Notes: generated from the letters alone by a model not told the origin. A stretch of DNA of 64,000 bases from Rhizobium sp. BK650 (GCF_014195325.1 NZ_JACIBK010000009.1:22522-86521); one strand, 5' to 3'; shown: positions 37,358-46,623, numbered from the stretch's first letter. Program-made: numbers and translations.

Positions 37358-37930
37358 TCAGGCCGCCAGAACCCCCGCCTTTTTCGCCGTCCAGGTGGCG
37401 ATAAAATCCATCAGGCCCGGCGAAAGGCAATCGTAGGGCTCAAGCCCAACTTCCCTGAGACGCGAGCGTACGGCACTCATTTTTCCAGGGTCGTATCCGT
37501 TTTCGATAATGGACGATACGAAGGCGGCAAAGCCGGGCGCTGACCAGCCTTTTCCCTGGAACCGTTCGGGATGGACGAAGGAAAGACCCTGAAAGGCATG
37601 CTCGCGTTCGACAGGCCCATACATGTGGACCCCGCAATCCCTGCAGGCGTGGCGCTGGATCAGTGCGGAGGCATCCACGACCGCCAGCTTGTTTCCATTC
37701 TCCAGAACCTCGATGTTGTCTGTCGGCGCCACGGCAACCACAGAAAAGACTGCCCCCTTCGGCTTCCAGCATTTCGTGCAGCCGCAGGCATGGTTATGGG
37801 CAATATCGCCCTTGACGCGGACTTTTACCGGATTGCTGGCGCAGTTGCATATAAGTGTGCCGCCGGCGAATGATGCATCGGTCGCCCGGTATCCCGAATC
37901 CACAATCGGGTGGATCGCTACATTGGTCAT
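37358..37930 (-). CDS. gfa: S-(hydroxymethyl)glutathione synthase / GFA family protein
   Basis: A 190-residue zinc protein that promotes formaldehyde-glutathione adduct formation. Ligand motifs are visible: LICNCASNPV, HACGCTKCWKPKG and RHACRDCGVHMYG. The length and the C-terminal GLEPYDCLSPGLMDFIATWTAKK match Gfa. ATG 37930 has GGAAGGAG upstream. The extended frame to 38197 has no family resemblance. No formaldehyde dehydrogenase is adjacent. Confidence 0.92.
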   Translation of the reverse strand: MTNVAIHPIVDSGYRATDASFAGGTLICNCASNPVKVRVKGDIAHNHACGCTKCWKPKGAVFSVVAVAPTDNIEVLENGNKLAVVDASALIQRHACRDCGVHMYGPVEREHAFQGLSFVHPERFQGKGWSAPGFAAFVSSIIENGYDPGKMSAVRSRLREVGLEPYDCLSPGLMDFIATWTAKKAGVLAA

Positions 37931-38129
37931 GCTTTGTCTCCTTCCCTTCCTGGGCCGAAGCGGGATGCCGCGGCCAAGCCCCATGCATCGGGGCGCCGCA
38001 GCGAGGCAATAGTCTCTCAAACGCGGCGCCGTTATCTGCCTCGCAATATACTTCTCGCCTTGAAGAGAGTCGAACCGGCTTGGCTCCGGTGCCACCTGCT
38101 GTTTAGAAGACTCTACGAGCGTCCTTCGC

Positions 38130-39155
38130 TCACGTCTGATCCGTCCGCACCGGACCTGTGGACTCGCGCAGAATGAGCTCGACCGGCCATAGCTCATGAA
38201 TTTCCAACGGCGAACGCCCGGCTAAGAGCTGCAGCACGAGATCGGCGCATCGCGTACCGGCTGCGCGCATCGACGAGCGCGTCGCCGTCAGTGACGGCAC
38301 CATGTTATCGGCTGTCAAATAGGGAAAGACATCGTCGTGCGCAATAACCGAGACATCGGTCCCGATCTGAAGACCGAGCGAACGGGCGGCTCGGTAGATG
38401 CCGAGTGCCGTCATCATGGAGCCTGCGACAAATGCGGTTGGCGGCTTCGGCTGTTCGAGAAATGACCGTGCAAAACGGAAACCGATCTCGTCGGTGAAAT
38501 TGCCATTGGCAATGAGCTGCGGATCGATCTCAATTCCATGGCTCTGTAGCGCTCCGCGATAGCCGATGTCGCGATGCAGCGCATATGTCGCCCCCTGGCG
38601 GCCGTTGATCATTGCAATCCTGGTATGGCCAAGATCGATCAGATGCGATGTCGCACGGCGCACAGCCCCCTCATTATCGATATCGAGCCAGGGGTGAGGC
38701 ACGTCGATGTCGGAACGGCCATGAACGAGAAACGGCAATCCCAGTTCATGCAGCAGCGCGATGCGCTGGTCATTGGGGCGAGGCGAGTGCATGATGATCG
38801 CATCGACGCGCTGGCTTTCAGCCAGCCGCTTGTAAAGTTGCATCTCGGCATCATATTCCGGATCAGCCATCGGAATGACCAGAATGTCGGTATCTTCCGT
38901 GACAAGACGCTCCGCCATGCCGGCCATGAATTCCGCGAAATGGAACTCGCCGGCACGCCCCATGACAACGCCAATGGCGCCAACCCGGCCGGTCTTCAGC
39001 CTCACAGCATTGACGTTCGGCCGATAACCAAGCCGTACCGCCTCCTCGACCACGCGGGCGCGCGTCACTTCGCTTACTTCGGGATAGCCGCTGAGCGCAC
39101 GACTGACGGTCGTTTTAGACAATCCAAGTTGTTTTGCGAAGTCTTTGAGCTTCAT
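38130..39155 (-). CDS. thuR: LacI family repressor of the thu operon
   Basis: A 341-residue repressor. The N-terminal LacI helix-turn-helix MKLKDFAKQLGLSKTTVSRALSGYPEVSEVTRARVVEEAVRLGYRPN is complete. A periplasmic-binding-protein-like sensor domain follows, with IGVVMGRAGEFHFAEFMAGM and SHLIDLGHTRIAMINGRQG. It is divergent to thuE, the arrangement known for ThuR in rhizobia. Two AAATCGATTT sites lie between the genes and are probably its operators, one near its own promoter. Confidence 0.92.
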   Translation of the reverse strand: MKLKDFAKQLGLSKTTVSRALSGYPEVSEVTRARVVEEAVRLGYRPNVNAVRLKTGRVGAIGVVMGRAGEFHFAEFMAGMAERLVTEDTDILVIPMADPEYDAEMQLYKRLAESQRVDAIIMHSPRPNDQRIALLHELGLPFLVHGRSDIDVPHPWLDIDNEGAVRRATSHLIDLGHTRIAMINGRQGATYALHRDIGYRGALQSHGIEIDPQLIANGNFTDEIGFRFARSFLEQPKPPTAFVAGSMMTALGIYRAARSLGLQIGTDVSVIAHDDVFPYLTADNMVPSLTATRSSMRAAGTRCADLVLQLLAGRSPLEIHELWPVELILRESTGPVRTDQT

Positions 39156-39245
39156 CGACCGAAATGACTTTCATTGCCTGCGTTGCCGGGATTTATACCA
39201 TCGGCACCCCAAACTCCACATTTCATGCCGCAGATATACTTTTTC

Positions 39246-39260
39246 AAATCGATTTCAATT
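39246..39260. promoter_or_regulatory. Candidate ThuR operator, thuR side
   Basis: AAATCGATTTCAATT, with the perfect palindrome AAATCGATTT at 39246-39255. It lies 91 bases before thuR. An identical 15-base string recurs at 39419-39433 before thuE. Confidence 0.65.
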
Positions 39261-39380
39261 TTGTTCCTCTGAAATGAAAACCGGCACGATCTTAGAAATC
39301 AGGCCATCCGTGATTTCCCATTGATTTTGAACAGTATTTTTCAGTTTCCCACAAGCGATAGTCCCAACCCAAGCCATCCC

Positions 39381-39436
39381 TTGACAGGATATCCCCCTTC
39401 TGACAGTTTTTCCTAACCAAATCGATTTCAATTTGG
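39381..39436 (+). promoter_or_regulatory. thuE promoter region with ThuR operator
   Basis: TTGACA at 39381-39386 is a good -35 box, though the -10 is unclear. AAATCGATTT at 39419-39428 sits inside a larger inverted repeat, CCAAAT (39417-39422) and ATTTGG (39431-39436). The operator covers the expected transcription start, a typical repression position, 17 bases before the thuE start. Confidence 0.6.
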
Positions 39437-39452
39437 CTCTTGGGAGGAGAAA

Positions 39453-40718
39453 ATGAAGTTTCGTTTCACAGCAGTCGCCGTCGCGGCTGCGCTCATTGGC
39501 GCGGCATTGCCGTCCTATGCCGCCGAGATCAGCGTTTCGGCGAGTTCCACCGGCAAGAACCTTGATCTGTTCCGCAAGCAGCTTGACGCATTCGAGAAGG
39601 AGACGGGCAACAAGGTGAAGATCGTCACTATGCCGTCCTCATCCACGGAGCAGTTTTCGCAGTATCGGCTCTGGCTCGCGGCCGGCAACACGGATGTCGA
39701 CGTCTACCAGACGGACGTCATTTGGGCTCCGCAGTTGGCCGACCAGTTCGTCGACCTGAAGGATGCCACCAAGGATGTCATCGCTGACTTTTTCCCGGCG
39801 ATCGTGGCATCGCAGACCGTGAACGGCCGTTTGGTTGCAGTGCCGCTTTACACGGACGCACCGGCGCTCTTCTATCGAAAGGATCTGCTCGAGAAATACG
39901 GCAAGCAGCCGCCGAAGACCTGGGACGAGATGGAGGCAACCTCCAAGGAGATTCAGGAAAAGGAACGCGCCGCAGGCCAGAAGGATATGTGGGGCTATGT
40001 TTTCCAGGCCAACGCCTATGAGGGCCTGACCTGCGACGCACTCGAATGGGTTAAGTCTTCGGGCGGCGGCCAGATCGTCGAGACGGACGGTACGATTTCC
40101 ATCAACAACGAGAAGGCTGCGGGAGCGCTCAATCGCGCCAAGGGCTGGGTCGGCACGATTTCGCCAAGCGGCGTGCTAGCCTATCAGGAAGAAGAATCGC
40201 GCGGTGTCTGGCAGACCGGCAACGCCGTGTTCATGCGCAACTGGCCTTATGCCTACGCACTCGGCAATGGCGCCGACAGCCCCGTCAAGGGCAAGTTCGA
40301 CGTCACGACCCTCCCCGTTGCTGCAGCGGGCGACAAGCCGTCTTCGACGCTTGGCGGATGGAACCTCGCCGTCTCGAAATATTCGAAGAACCCCGACGCG
40401 GCAATCGCGCTGGTCAAGTTCCTGACGTCGAAGGAAAGCCAGAAGCAACGCGCCATAGAGCTTTCGAATCTGCCGACCCGGTCTGCGCTTTACGACGACA
40501 AGGATATTGCCGCCGCCCAGCCGTTTATGCCGAATTGGAAGCCGATCTTTGAAAACGCCGTACCTCGTCCGTCGGCCGTCGCGAAGGTCAAGTACAATGA
40601 GGTTTCCGCAAAGTTCTGGACCGCAGTGCACAACACGCTCTCAGGCAACGGCACTGCCGAAGAGAACCTCGAGCTTCTCGAGGCCGATCTGACCACGCTC
40701 AAGGGCGATTCCTGGTGA
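39453..40718 (+). CDS. thuE: Trehalose/maltose/sucrose ABC transporter binding protein
   Basis: A 421-residue periplasmic sugar-binding protein with a signal peptide (cleavage near PSYAAE, about residue 23). It has ISVSASSTGKNLDLFRKQLDAFEKETGNKVKIVTMPSSS and DVYQTDVIWAPQLADQFVDL, a MalE-like fold. GGGAGG stands before the ATG. First gene of thuEFGKAB, whose order is preserved here. It delivers disaccharide to ThuFG. A hairpin after its stop may raise its yield over the membrane subunits. Confidence 0.93.
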   Translation: MKFRFTAVAVAAALIGAALPSYAAEISVSASSTGKNLDLFRKQLDAFEKETGNKVKIVTMPSSSTEQFSQYRLWLAAGNTDVDVYQTDVIWAPQLADQFVDLKDATKDVIADFFPAIVASQTVNGRLVAVPLYTDAPALFYRKDLLEKYGKQPPKTWDEMEATSKEIQEKERAAGQKDMWGYVFQANAYEGLTCDALEWVKSSGGGQIVETDGTISINNEKAAGALNRAKGWVGTISPSGVLAYQEEESRGVWQTGNAVFMRNWPYAYALGNGADSPVKGKFDVTTLPVAAAGDKPSSTLGGWNLAVSKYSKNPDAAIALVKFLTSKESQKQRAIELSNLPTRSALYDDKDIAAAQPFMPNWKPIFENAVPRPSAVAKVKYNEVSAKFWTAVHNTLSGNGTAEENLELLEADLTTLKGDSW

Positions 40719-40725
40719 CCGATTG

Positions 40726-40760
40726 GGCCGACCGCACGGTTCGTTCCGCCGCGGTCGGCC
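40726..40760 (+). other. Intercistronic hairpin between thuE and thuF
   Basis: GGCCGACCGC (40726-40735) pairs perfectly with GCGGTCGGCC (40751-40760) around a 15-base loop, without a T-run. Such stems after binding-protein genes protect the upstream mRNA and cause partial termination, as in malE-malF. Confidence 0.6.
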
Positions 40761-40799
40761 TAACCACTTCCGTCGATCGTCCTATGATGCGGGTATTCC

Positions 40800-41786
40800 A
40801 TGAGTGACGTTGCAATCTCCCAAAACCCGAGGGCGGCCGCACGCGGCAAAAGTACCTCATCGGATTTGCGCTATGAACGCGTCCGGTCTGCATGGGTGTT
40901 TTTGGCTCCGACCCTGTTCATCCTTGCGATCGTTGCCGGCTGGCCGCTGTTTCGCACAATCTACTTCAGCTTCACCAACGCATCGCTGACGAGCCTTAGC
41001 GACGCAAGGTTCGTCGGCTTCGACAATTATCTGTCCTGGATCACCCTGAAGAGCGGACGCACGGTCTATAAGGGATTGCTCGCCGATCCCGCCTGGTGGG
41101 CTGCGGTCTGGAACACAGCCAAGTTCACCCTGCTGTCCGTCACCATCGAAACCGTACTTGGGTTGATCGTAGCGCTTGTATTGAATGCTCAATTCGTCGG
41201 TCGCGGCATCGTTCGCGCCGCCATCCTTATTCCCTGGGCGATCCCGACGATTGTCTCGGCCAAGATGTGGGCATGGATGCTCAACGATCAGTTCGGCATC
41301 CTCAATGATATCCTTCTCGGCGTCGGGCTGATCAGCCACAAGATCGCGTGGACGGCAGATCCCCAGACCGCCTTGATTGCCGTGTTGATCGTCGACGTCT
41401 GGAAGACGACGCCCTTCATGGCGCTGTTGATCCTCGCTGCTCTGCAGATGGTCCCAGCCGATATTTACGAAGCGGCAAAAATCGACGGCATCAATCCGGT
41501 CAGGGTATTCTGGCGCCTGACGCTGCCGCTGGTGCGTCCGGCAATCATGGTCGCGGTCATTTTCCGCATGCTCGATGCCATGCGCATCTTCGACCTGATC
41601 TACGTGCTGACGCCCAACAACGCCCAGACAAAGACCATGTCGGTCATGGCGCGGGAGAATCTCTTCGATTTCGACAAGTTCGCCTATGGCGCTACCGCCT
41701 CCACAGTTCTCTTTCTGATCATCGCGTCGGTCACCGTGCTCTATATCTGGCTCGGCCGCGTCAGGCTCGGGGGGCACGAACACTGA
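40800..41786 (+). CDS. thuF: Trehalose/maltose/sucrose ABC transporter permease
   Basis: A 328-residue MalF-like membrane subunit with six helices and the EAA loop DIYEAAKIDGINPVRVFWRLTLPLVRP. It lies 81 bases downstream of thuE and its TGA overlaps the ATG of thuG. Pairs with ThuG to form the translocation channel for the imported disaccharide. Confidence 0.93.
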   Translation: MSDVAISQNPRAAARGKSTSSDLRYERVRSAWVFLAPTLFILAIVAGWPLFRTIYFSFTNASLTSLSDARFVGFDNYLSWITLKSGRTVYKGLLADPAWWAAVWNTAKFTLLSVTIETVLGLIVALVLNAQFVGRGIVRAAILIPWAIPTIVSAKMWAWMLNDQFGILNDILLGVGLISHKIAWTADPQTALIAVLIVDVWKTTPFMALLILAALQMVPADIYEAAKIDGINPVRVFWRLTLPLVRPAIMVAVIFRMLDAMRIFDLIYVLTPNNAQTKTMSVMARENLFDFDKFAYGATASTVLFLIIASVTVLYIWLGRVRLGGHEH

Positions 41787-42616
41787 TGTTGCTCACCGCC
41801 ACCAAGAACACCCTTTTCTATCTGCTGGTTGCCGTCATCGTCATTGTCGCGGTCTTCCCGTTCTACTACGCGATCCTGACGAGCTTCAAAGCGGGCACCG
41901 CCCTTTTCGAGGTCACCTACTGGCCGAGCTCGATCTCGCTGGAGAACTATACCGGCGTGTTGACGACCGGCAGCTTCATTCGCAGCCTCGGCAATTCGCT
42001 GTTCATTGCCTGCCTCGTGGTCGCCGCCTCCTTGCTGCTTGCGGTGACTGCGTCCTACGCACTTGCCCGTGTGCATTTCCGCGGTCGCGCGCTCTTGATG
42101 CTGACCATCCTGTCCGTCTCGATGTTTCCGCAGATTGCCGTGCTGGCAGGGCTTTTCGAACTCATTCGCTGGATCGGCATCTTCAATACGCCCTTCGCGC
42201 TGATCTTTTCCTACATGATCTTCACGCTGCCCTTCACGGTCTGGGTGCTGACGACATTCATGCGCGATCTGCCGATCGAGATCGAGGAAGCAGCCATCGT
42301 CGATGGCGCATCTGCCTGGGTTATCATCACGCAAGTGTTCATGCCGCTGATGTGGCCGGCATTGGTCACCACGGGCCTGCTTGCCTTCATCACGGCCTGG
42401 AATGAGTTCCTTTTCGCCCTAACCTTCACATCATCGGACGCCCAACGAACGGTGCCTGTCGCAATCGCCCTTTTGTCAGGCGGCAGTCAGTTCGAAATTC
42501 CCTGGGGCAATATCATGGCGGCATCGGTCATCGTCACCGTACCCGTCGTCATCCTTGTTCTTATTTTCCAACGCCGCATCATTTCCGGTCTGACGGCCGG
42601 CGGCGTCAAAGGCTGA
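41786..42616 (+). CDS. thuG: Trehalose/maltose/sucrose ABC transporter permease
   Basis: A 276-residue MalG-like subunit with six helices. The EAA loop is EIEEAAIVDGASAWVIITQVFMPLMWP, and the end is RRIISGLTAGGVKG, which is standard for MalG proteins. ATG 41786 overlaps the stop of thuF; the long frame to its left is a shadow of thuF. thuK follows 12 bases later. Confidence 0.93.
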   Translation: MLLTATKNTLFYLLVAVIVIVAVFPFYYAILTSFKAGTALFEVTYWPSSISLENYTGVLTTGSFIRSLGNSLFIACLVVAASLLLAVTASYALARVHFRGRALLMLTILSVSMFPQIAVLAGLFELIRWIGIFNTPFALIFSYMIFTLPFTVWVLTTFMRDLPIEIEEAAIVDGASAWVIITQVFMPLMWPALVTTGLLAFITAWNEFLFALTFTSSDAQRTVPVAIALLSGGSQFEIPWGNIMAASVIVTVPVVILVLIFQRRIISGLTAGGVKG

Positions 42617-42628
42617 AGGAAGCGCGAT

Positions 42629-43657
42629 ATGGCACAGATTAGACTCGATAATATCCGCAAGAGCTTCGGTGCATTCGACGTGATCAAGGGCGTCACCATG
42701 GACATTCGCAAGGGCGAGTTCATGGTCTTCGTCGGCCCCTCCGGCTGCGGCAAATCCACCTTGCTGCGACTGGTTTGCGGATTGGAGGACATTACGTCCG
42801 GCACGCTTTCCTTTGATGGCCAGCCGGTCAATCGTCTTTCCCCGTCGAAGCGCGGCATCGCGATGGTCTTCCAGTCCTATGCGCTCTATCCGCACATGAC
42901 AGTTTTCGAGAACATGGCCTTCGGCATGAAGCTGTCCGGTCGGACCAGAGAAGAATGCAAGGCCCGCGTCGAGCAAGCAGCTGGCATGCTACAGCTCTCG
43001 CCCTATCTGGAGCGCCTGCCGCGCCAGCTTTCAGGCGGCCAGCGCCAGCGCGTGGCGATCGGCCGCGCCATCGTTCGCGATCCGCGGGTCTTCCTGTTCG
43101 ACGAGCCATTGTCGAATCTGGATGCCGCCCTGCGCGTTGCGACACGGCTGGAGATCGCCAAGCTTCATCGCAGCATGCACGATACGACGATGATTTATGT
43201 CACCCACGACCAGGTCGAGGCGATGACATTGGCCGACCGCATCTGCGTGTTGCGCGACGGCGTTGTCGAACAGGTCGGAACCCCGATCGAGCTTTACGAA
43301 ACCCCGAACTCGATCTTTGTCGCCGGCTTCATCGGCTCTCCGAAGATGAATTTCCTCTCTGGAGCCTTTGCTGCTCCCTATAATGCCCACACCATCGGGG
43401 TGAGAGCAGAACATATCGAATTCGCAGATCAGGAACCGGCTTGGACTGGGACCGTTATCCATTCCGAGATCCTTGGCTCGGACACTTTCGTCTATCTCGA
43501 CCTCGGCTCAGGCGAACCTCTCGTCGTGCGGGAAAGTGGCGTGTCCGCTCACCAGCCCGGCCGGCAATTGGGCGTGTCGCCCGCCAGGGGTCGCATTCAT
43601 CGTTTCGACCAATCCGGACGCGCCCTCGAAAGGGTTCCCTTCAAGGGCGCAGCCTGA
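42629..43657 (+). CDS. thuK: Trehalose/maltose/sucrose ABC transporter ATPase
   Basis: A 342-residue MalK-like ATPase. Walker A GPSGCGKST, Q-loop VFQSYALYPHMTV, signature LSGGQRQRVAIGRAI, Walker B VFLFDEPLSNLD and H-loop THDQVEA are complete. A C-terminal TOBE-like regulatory part follows. Its length is normal, so it may also be shared with other carbohydrate importers. Confidence 0.93.
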   Translation: MAQIRLDNIRKSFGAFDVIKGVTMDIRKGEFMVFVGPSGCGKSTLLRLVCGLEDITSGTLSFDGQPVNRLSPSKRGIAMVFQSYALYPHMTVFENMAFGMKLSGRTREECKARVEQAAGMLQLSPYLERLPRQLSGGQRQRVAIGRAIVRDPRVFLFDEPLSNLDAALRVATRLEIAKLHRSMHDTTMIYVTHDQVEAMTLADRICVLRDGVVEQVGTPIELYETPNSIFVAGFIGSPKMNFLSGAFAAPYNAHTIGVRAEHIEFADQEPAWTGTVIHSEILGSDTFVYLDLGSGEPLVVRESGVSAHQPGRQLGVSPARGRIHRFDQSGRALERVPFKGAA

Positions 43658-43732
43658 CCATCAACCACATCAACAGGATCAGGCCGTTTCCCGCCGGTTC
43701 CGGTCCGCTATTCGCTGTGAAGGAGCAGAAAC

Positions 43733-44518
43733 TTGTCTATTTGCACCGTCGTCTGGGGTGAAAACATCCATGAGACCACCAACGAGATCGTCCGGGGCAT
43801 CTATCCCGAGGGCATGCACACGACCATCGCCAGGGCGCTGAATACCGATCCGGCGATTTCGGCAACGACCGCCACGTTGCAGGAGCCGGAGCACGGCCTC
43901 ACCGAGGCCCGGCTTGCCGAAACCGACGTCCTGACCTGGTGGGGCCACAAGGACCATGGCGCGGTTTCCGACGTTGTCGTCGAGCGTGTCGCCAAGCGGG
44001 TGTGGGAAGGCATGGGCCTCCTCGTGCTGCATTCCGGCCATTTCTCGAAGATCTTCAAGCGGCTGATGGGCACGCCTTGCGCGCTCAAGTGGCGTGAGGC
44101 AGGCGAGCGCGAGCGTCTGTGGACGATCAATCAGCGCCATCCGATCGCTGCCGGTCTCGGCGAGCATTTCGAGCTGGAAAACGAGGAAATGTATGGCGAG
44201 CAGTTCTCCGTGCCGGAACCGCTGGAGACGGTGTTCATCTCCTGGTTCCAGGGCGGCGAAGTCTTCCGCTCGGGCCTGACCTGGCGGCGCGGTGCCGGCA
44301 ACATCTTCTATTTCCGCCCCGGCCACGAAACCTATCCGACCTATCACGATGCAAACGTGCAGAAAGTGCTGATCAACGGCGTCAAGTGGGCCTATAACCC
44401 CGCGGGTGCATTAAAGAGCATCACCGATGCGCCAAATGTGCCGGTAGAAAAAGCACTGGAGCCGATCGTCGAGCGCGGCCCGAGACTGCATCAAGCCGGC
44501 GAAGCCGGTTACCGCTGA
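43733..44518 (+). CDS. thuA: Trehalose utilization protein ThuA
   Basis: A 261-residue protein of the ThuA family (glutaminase-like fold). It starts MSICTVVWGENIHETTNEIVRGIYPEGMHTTIA, close to known ThuA proteins, and contains DVLTWWGHKDHGAV and GLLVLHSGHFSKIFKRLMG. The start codon is TTG 43733, with AAGGAG eight bases upstream. It acts with ThuB on imported trehalose, the route through a 3-keto disaccharide being established for this pair in related bacteria. Confidence 0.93.
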   Translation: MSICTVVWGENIHETTNEIVRGIYPEGMHTTIARALNTDPAISATTATLQEPEHGLTEARLAETDVLTWWGHKDHGAVSDVVVERVAKRVWEGMGLLVLHSGHFSKIFKRLMGTPCALKWREAGERERLWTINQRHPIAAGLGEHFELENEEMYGEQFSVPEPLETVFISWFQGGEVFRSGLTWRRGAGNIFYFRPGHETYPTYHDANVQKVLINGVKWAYNPAGALKSITDAPNVPVEKALEPIVERGPRLHQAGEAGYR

Positions 44519-44530
44519 GGAGGAGAGCCA

Positions 44531-45661
44531 ATGCGTCTACTCGTTCTCGGTACAGGCACCATGGCCAAAAGCCAGGTTGCGAGCTTCCTCGCGATCGATG
44601 GTGTCGAAGTGGTCGGCGCCGTCGATACGGATCGGATCCGGCTCAATGAATTCGCCGATCATTTCAACATCGAAAAACGCTTCAGCACGCTCGACGAGGC
44701 GATCGCCTGGGGCGAATTCGATGCTGCGACAAACGTCACGCCCGACCGCGTCCACCACGCAACCAGCCTGGCGCTTATCGCCGCAGGCAAGCACGTCTTC
44801 TGCGAAAAGCCACTGGCGGAAAACTATGCGCACGCCTTGGAAATGACGGAAGCCGCGGAAGCGGCCGGGGTCATCAATATGGTCAACCTCACTTACCGCA
44901 ATGTCGCACCACTGCAGCGCGCCCGCGAGATGGTGCTGTCAGGCGAACTCGGCACGATCAAGCATGTGGAAGCCTCCTACCTGCAGAGCTGGCTCGTGTC
45001 GCGCGCCTGGGGCGACTGGCGCACGGAATCGCGCTGGCTGTGGCGTCTGTCCACCGGTCACGGATCGAACGGCGTGCTCGGCGATGTCGGCATCCACATC
45101 CTCGATTTCGCCGCCTATGGCGCTGCAACCGACATCGATCACGTCTTTGCGCGGCTGAAGACATTCAACAAGGCGCCGGGCGGTCAGATCGGCGAATATA
45201 GGCTCGATGCCAATGACAGTTTCACCATGTCGGTCGATTTCGCCAATGGCGCGCTCGGGGTCATCCATGCCAGCCGCTGGGCGACCGGACATTTGAACGA
45301 GCTGAAGCTGCGCATCTATGGCGAGAAGGGCAGTCTCGAAGTCATCCACCGCCCCAATGGTTCGGATCTTCGCGGCTGCCTCGGCGACGATATTGAAAGC
45401 GCCACCTGGCGTGAGATCCAGGTGCCACCGGTTCTGACTAACTATCAGCGCTTCGCCGAAGCCGTGGCAACCGGTAAGCAGGACGATCCTACCTTCCGCC
45501 ACGCCGCCAACCTGCAGAAGGTGATCGATCTTGCGATCGTGTCTGAGAAAGAACGCCGGGAGTTCAACCTCTTGGCCCCCGACACCCCGGAGAGCACGGT
45601 CGGCCAGGAGCTGGAAAGCAAGGGCGGCGATCAGGGGCCGACGCTAGCACTCGTCGTCTGA
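44531..45661 (+). CDS. thuB: Trehalose utilization dehydrogenase ThuB (GFO/IDH/MocA family)
   Basis: A 376-residue NAD(P)-dependent dehydrogenase. The Rossmann start LLVLGTGTMAKSQVASFLAI and the catalytic lysine motif HVFCEKPLAENYAHALEMTEAA are both present, with the GFO/IDH/MocA C-terminal sheet after about residue 130 (GDVGIHILDFAAYGA). It oxidises disaccharides at C3. The start lies 12 bases after thuA. A strong terminator follows. Confidence 0.93.
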   Translation: MRLLVLGTGTMAKSQVASFLAIDGVEVVGAVDTDRIRLNEFADHFNIEKRFSTLDEAIAWGEFDAATNVTPDRVHHATSLALIAAGKHVFCEKPLAENYAHALEMTEAAEAAGVINMVNLTYRNVAPLQRAREMVLSGELGTIKHVEASYLQSWLVSRAWGDWRTESRWLWRLSTGHGSNGVLGDVGIHILDFAAYGAATDIDHVFARLKTFNKAPGGQIGEYRLDANDSFTMSVDFANGALGVIHASRWATGHLNELKLRIYGEKGSLEVIHRPNGSDLRGCLGDDIESATWREIQVPPVLTNYQRFAEAVATGKQDDPTFRHAANLQKVIDLAIVSEKERREFNLLAPDTPESTVGQELESKGGDQGPTLALVV

Positions 45662-45677
45662 CGACACCGTGAAACAG

Positions 45678-45700
45678 AGAAGGCCCGCACTGGGCCTTCT
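45678..45700. terminator. Hairpin terminator after thuB
   Basis: AGAAGGCCC (45678-45686), five-base loop, GGGCCTTCT (45692-45700), then TTCG. A perfect nine-base stem between the convergent thuB and ribB genes; T-runs are short on both sides. Confidence 0.7.
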
Positions 45701-45734
45701 TCGAATCGACAGGGCTCTTACCGCACGGTGGCAG

Positions 45735-46361
45735 CTAGGCGGCCTTACCAGCCGCGCTCACGCTGCGATAGGCAATGAGATCCTCGATAGTGATCAGGTG
45801 GAGGCCATGCCGTTCGGCAAACTGCTCAAGCTCGGGCAGACGCGCCATCGTGCCATCATCATTGGCCACTTCACAGATGACGCCAGACGGTGACAGGCCG
45901 GCAAGCCTTGCCAGATCGACAGCAGCCTCGGTGTGGCCGGGTCGAGAAAGCACGCCGTTCGGATGCGCCCGCAACGGGAAGATATGGCCGGGCCGGGCAA
46001 AATCCTCGGGGCGGGAATTCTTCCCGATGAGCGCGCGAACGGTTGCAGCGCGGTCAGCTGCCGAAATACCGGTCGTCGTTTCCGGGATATAGTCGACCGA
46101 GACGGTGAACGCTGTCTTCAAGAGTTCGGTATTGTTGGGGACCATCTGCGGGATCTGCAGTTCGTCCAGCCGCTCGCCTTCCATGGCCACGCAGATGAGA
46201 CCACGCGCATAGTTCATCATGAAGGCGATCGCCTGCGGGGTGATTGCTTCGGATGCAATAATAAGGTCGCCCTCGTTTTCCCGATCGCGATCATCGACGA
46301 CGACTACGATCTCGCCCCGCGCGATCGCGGCTATCGCATCTTCGATTTTGGAAATTGCCAT
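45735..46361 (-). CDS. ribB: 3,4-dihydroxy-2-butanone-4-phosphate synthase
   Basis: A 208-residue single-domain enzyme that converts ribulose 5-phosphate to the four-carbon precursor of riboflavin. Catalytic motifs: VVVVDDRDRENEGDLIIAS (metal-binding acidic cluster), TTTGISAADRAATVRAL and RPGHTEAAVDLARLAGLSPSGVICEV. There is no GTP cyclohydrolase II domain. ATG 46361 was chosen over TTG 46376. It lies 112 bases after an FMN riboswitch, so its expression should fall when FMN is abundant. Isolated from other rib genes here. Confidence 0.95.
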   Translation of the reverse strand: MAISKIEDAIAAIARGEIVVVVDDRDRENEGDLIIASEAITPQAIAFMMNYARGLICVAMEGERLDELQIPQMVPNNTELLKTAFTVSVDYIPETTTGISAADRAATVRALIGKNSRPEDFARPGHIFPLRAHPNGVLSRPGHTEAAVDLARLAGLSPSGVICEVANDDGTMARLPELEQFAERHGLHLITIEDLIAYRSVSAAGKAA

Positions 46362-46449
46362 TTCTCTGCCTTTCAAGGGTTAGCCGCGTGAGCGGCATTC
46401 ATGGCCTGTCAAAAGCCACCATTTTCCCTTGGGCGAACAAGCATATGAA

Positions 46450-46469
46450 ACGCCGCTGCCGAGCGGCGT
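46450..46469 (-). terminator. Hairpin after the FMN riboswitch
   Basis: On the minus strand ACGCCGCT, loop CGGC, AGCGGCGT, then TTCATAT. A perfect eight-base stem just downstream of the aptamer. The T-run is poor, so it could be an attenuator or a spacer hairpin. Confidence 0.5.
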
Positions 46470-46472
46470 CCT

Positions 46473-46617
46473 CTGCGTTGCTCTCTTCCATCCGGACTGT
46501 AACCGTCGGCTCCGGCATCTCACCGGATCTGCTGACCCTTCGCTTCCACGAAGGCGCTCGCGGGCTCCGAGTTGCCTCGATACCGCCGGTGGGGAATTGC
46601 ACCCCGCCCTGAGAACA
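46473..46617 (-). ncRNA. FMN riboswitch (RFN element) controlling ribB
   Basis: Read on the minus strand, the region contains the conserved RFN blocks: CAGGGCGGGGTGCAATTCCC near 46600, CACCGGCGGTA, GAGCCCGCGAGCG, GGTCAGCAGATCCGGTGAGA, GCCGGAGCCGACGGTTACAG and the closing CCGGATGGAAGAGAGCAACG near 46480. The order and spacing match the FMN aptamer. It ends about 112 bases before ribB. Confidence 0.95.
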
Positions 46618-46623
46618 TTGCTT

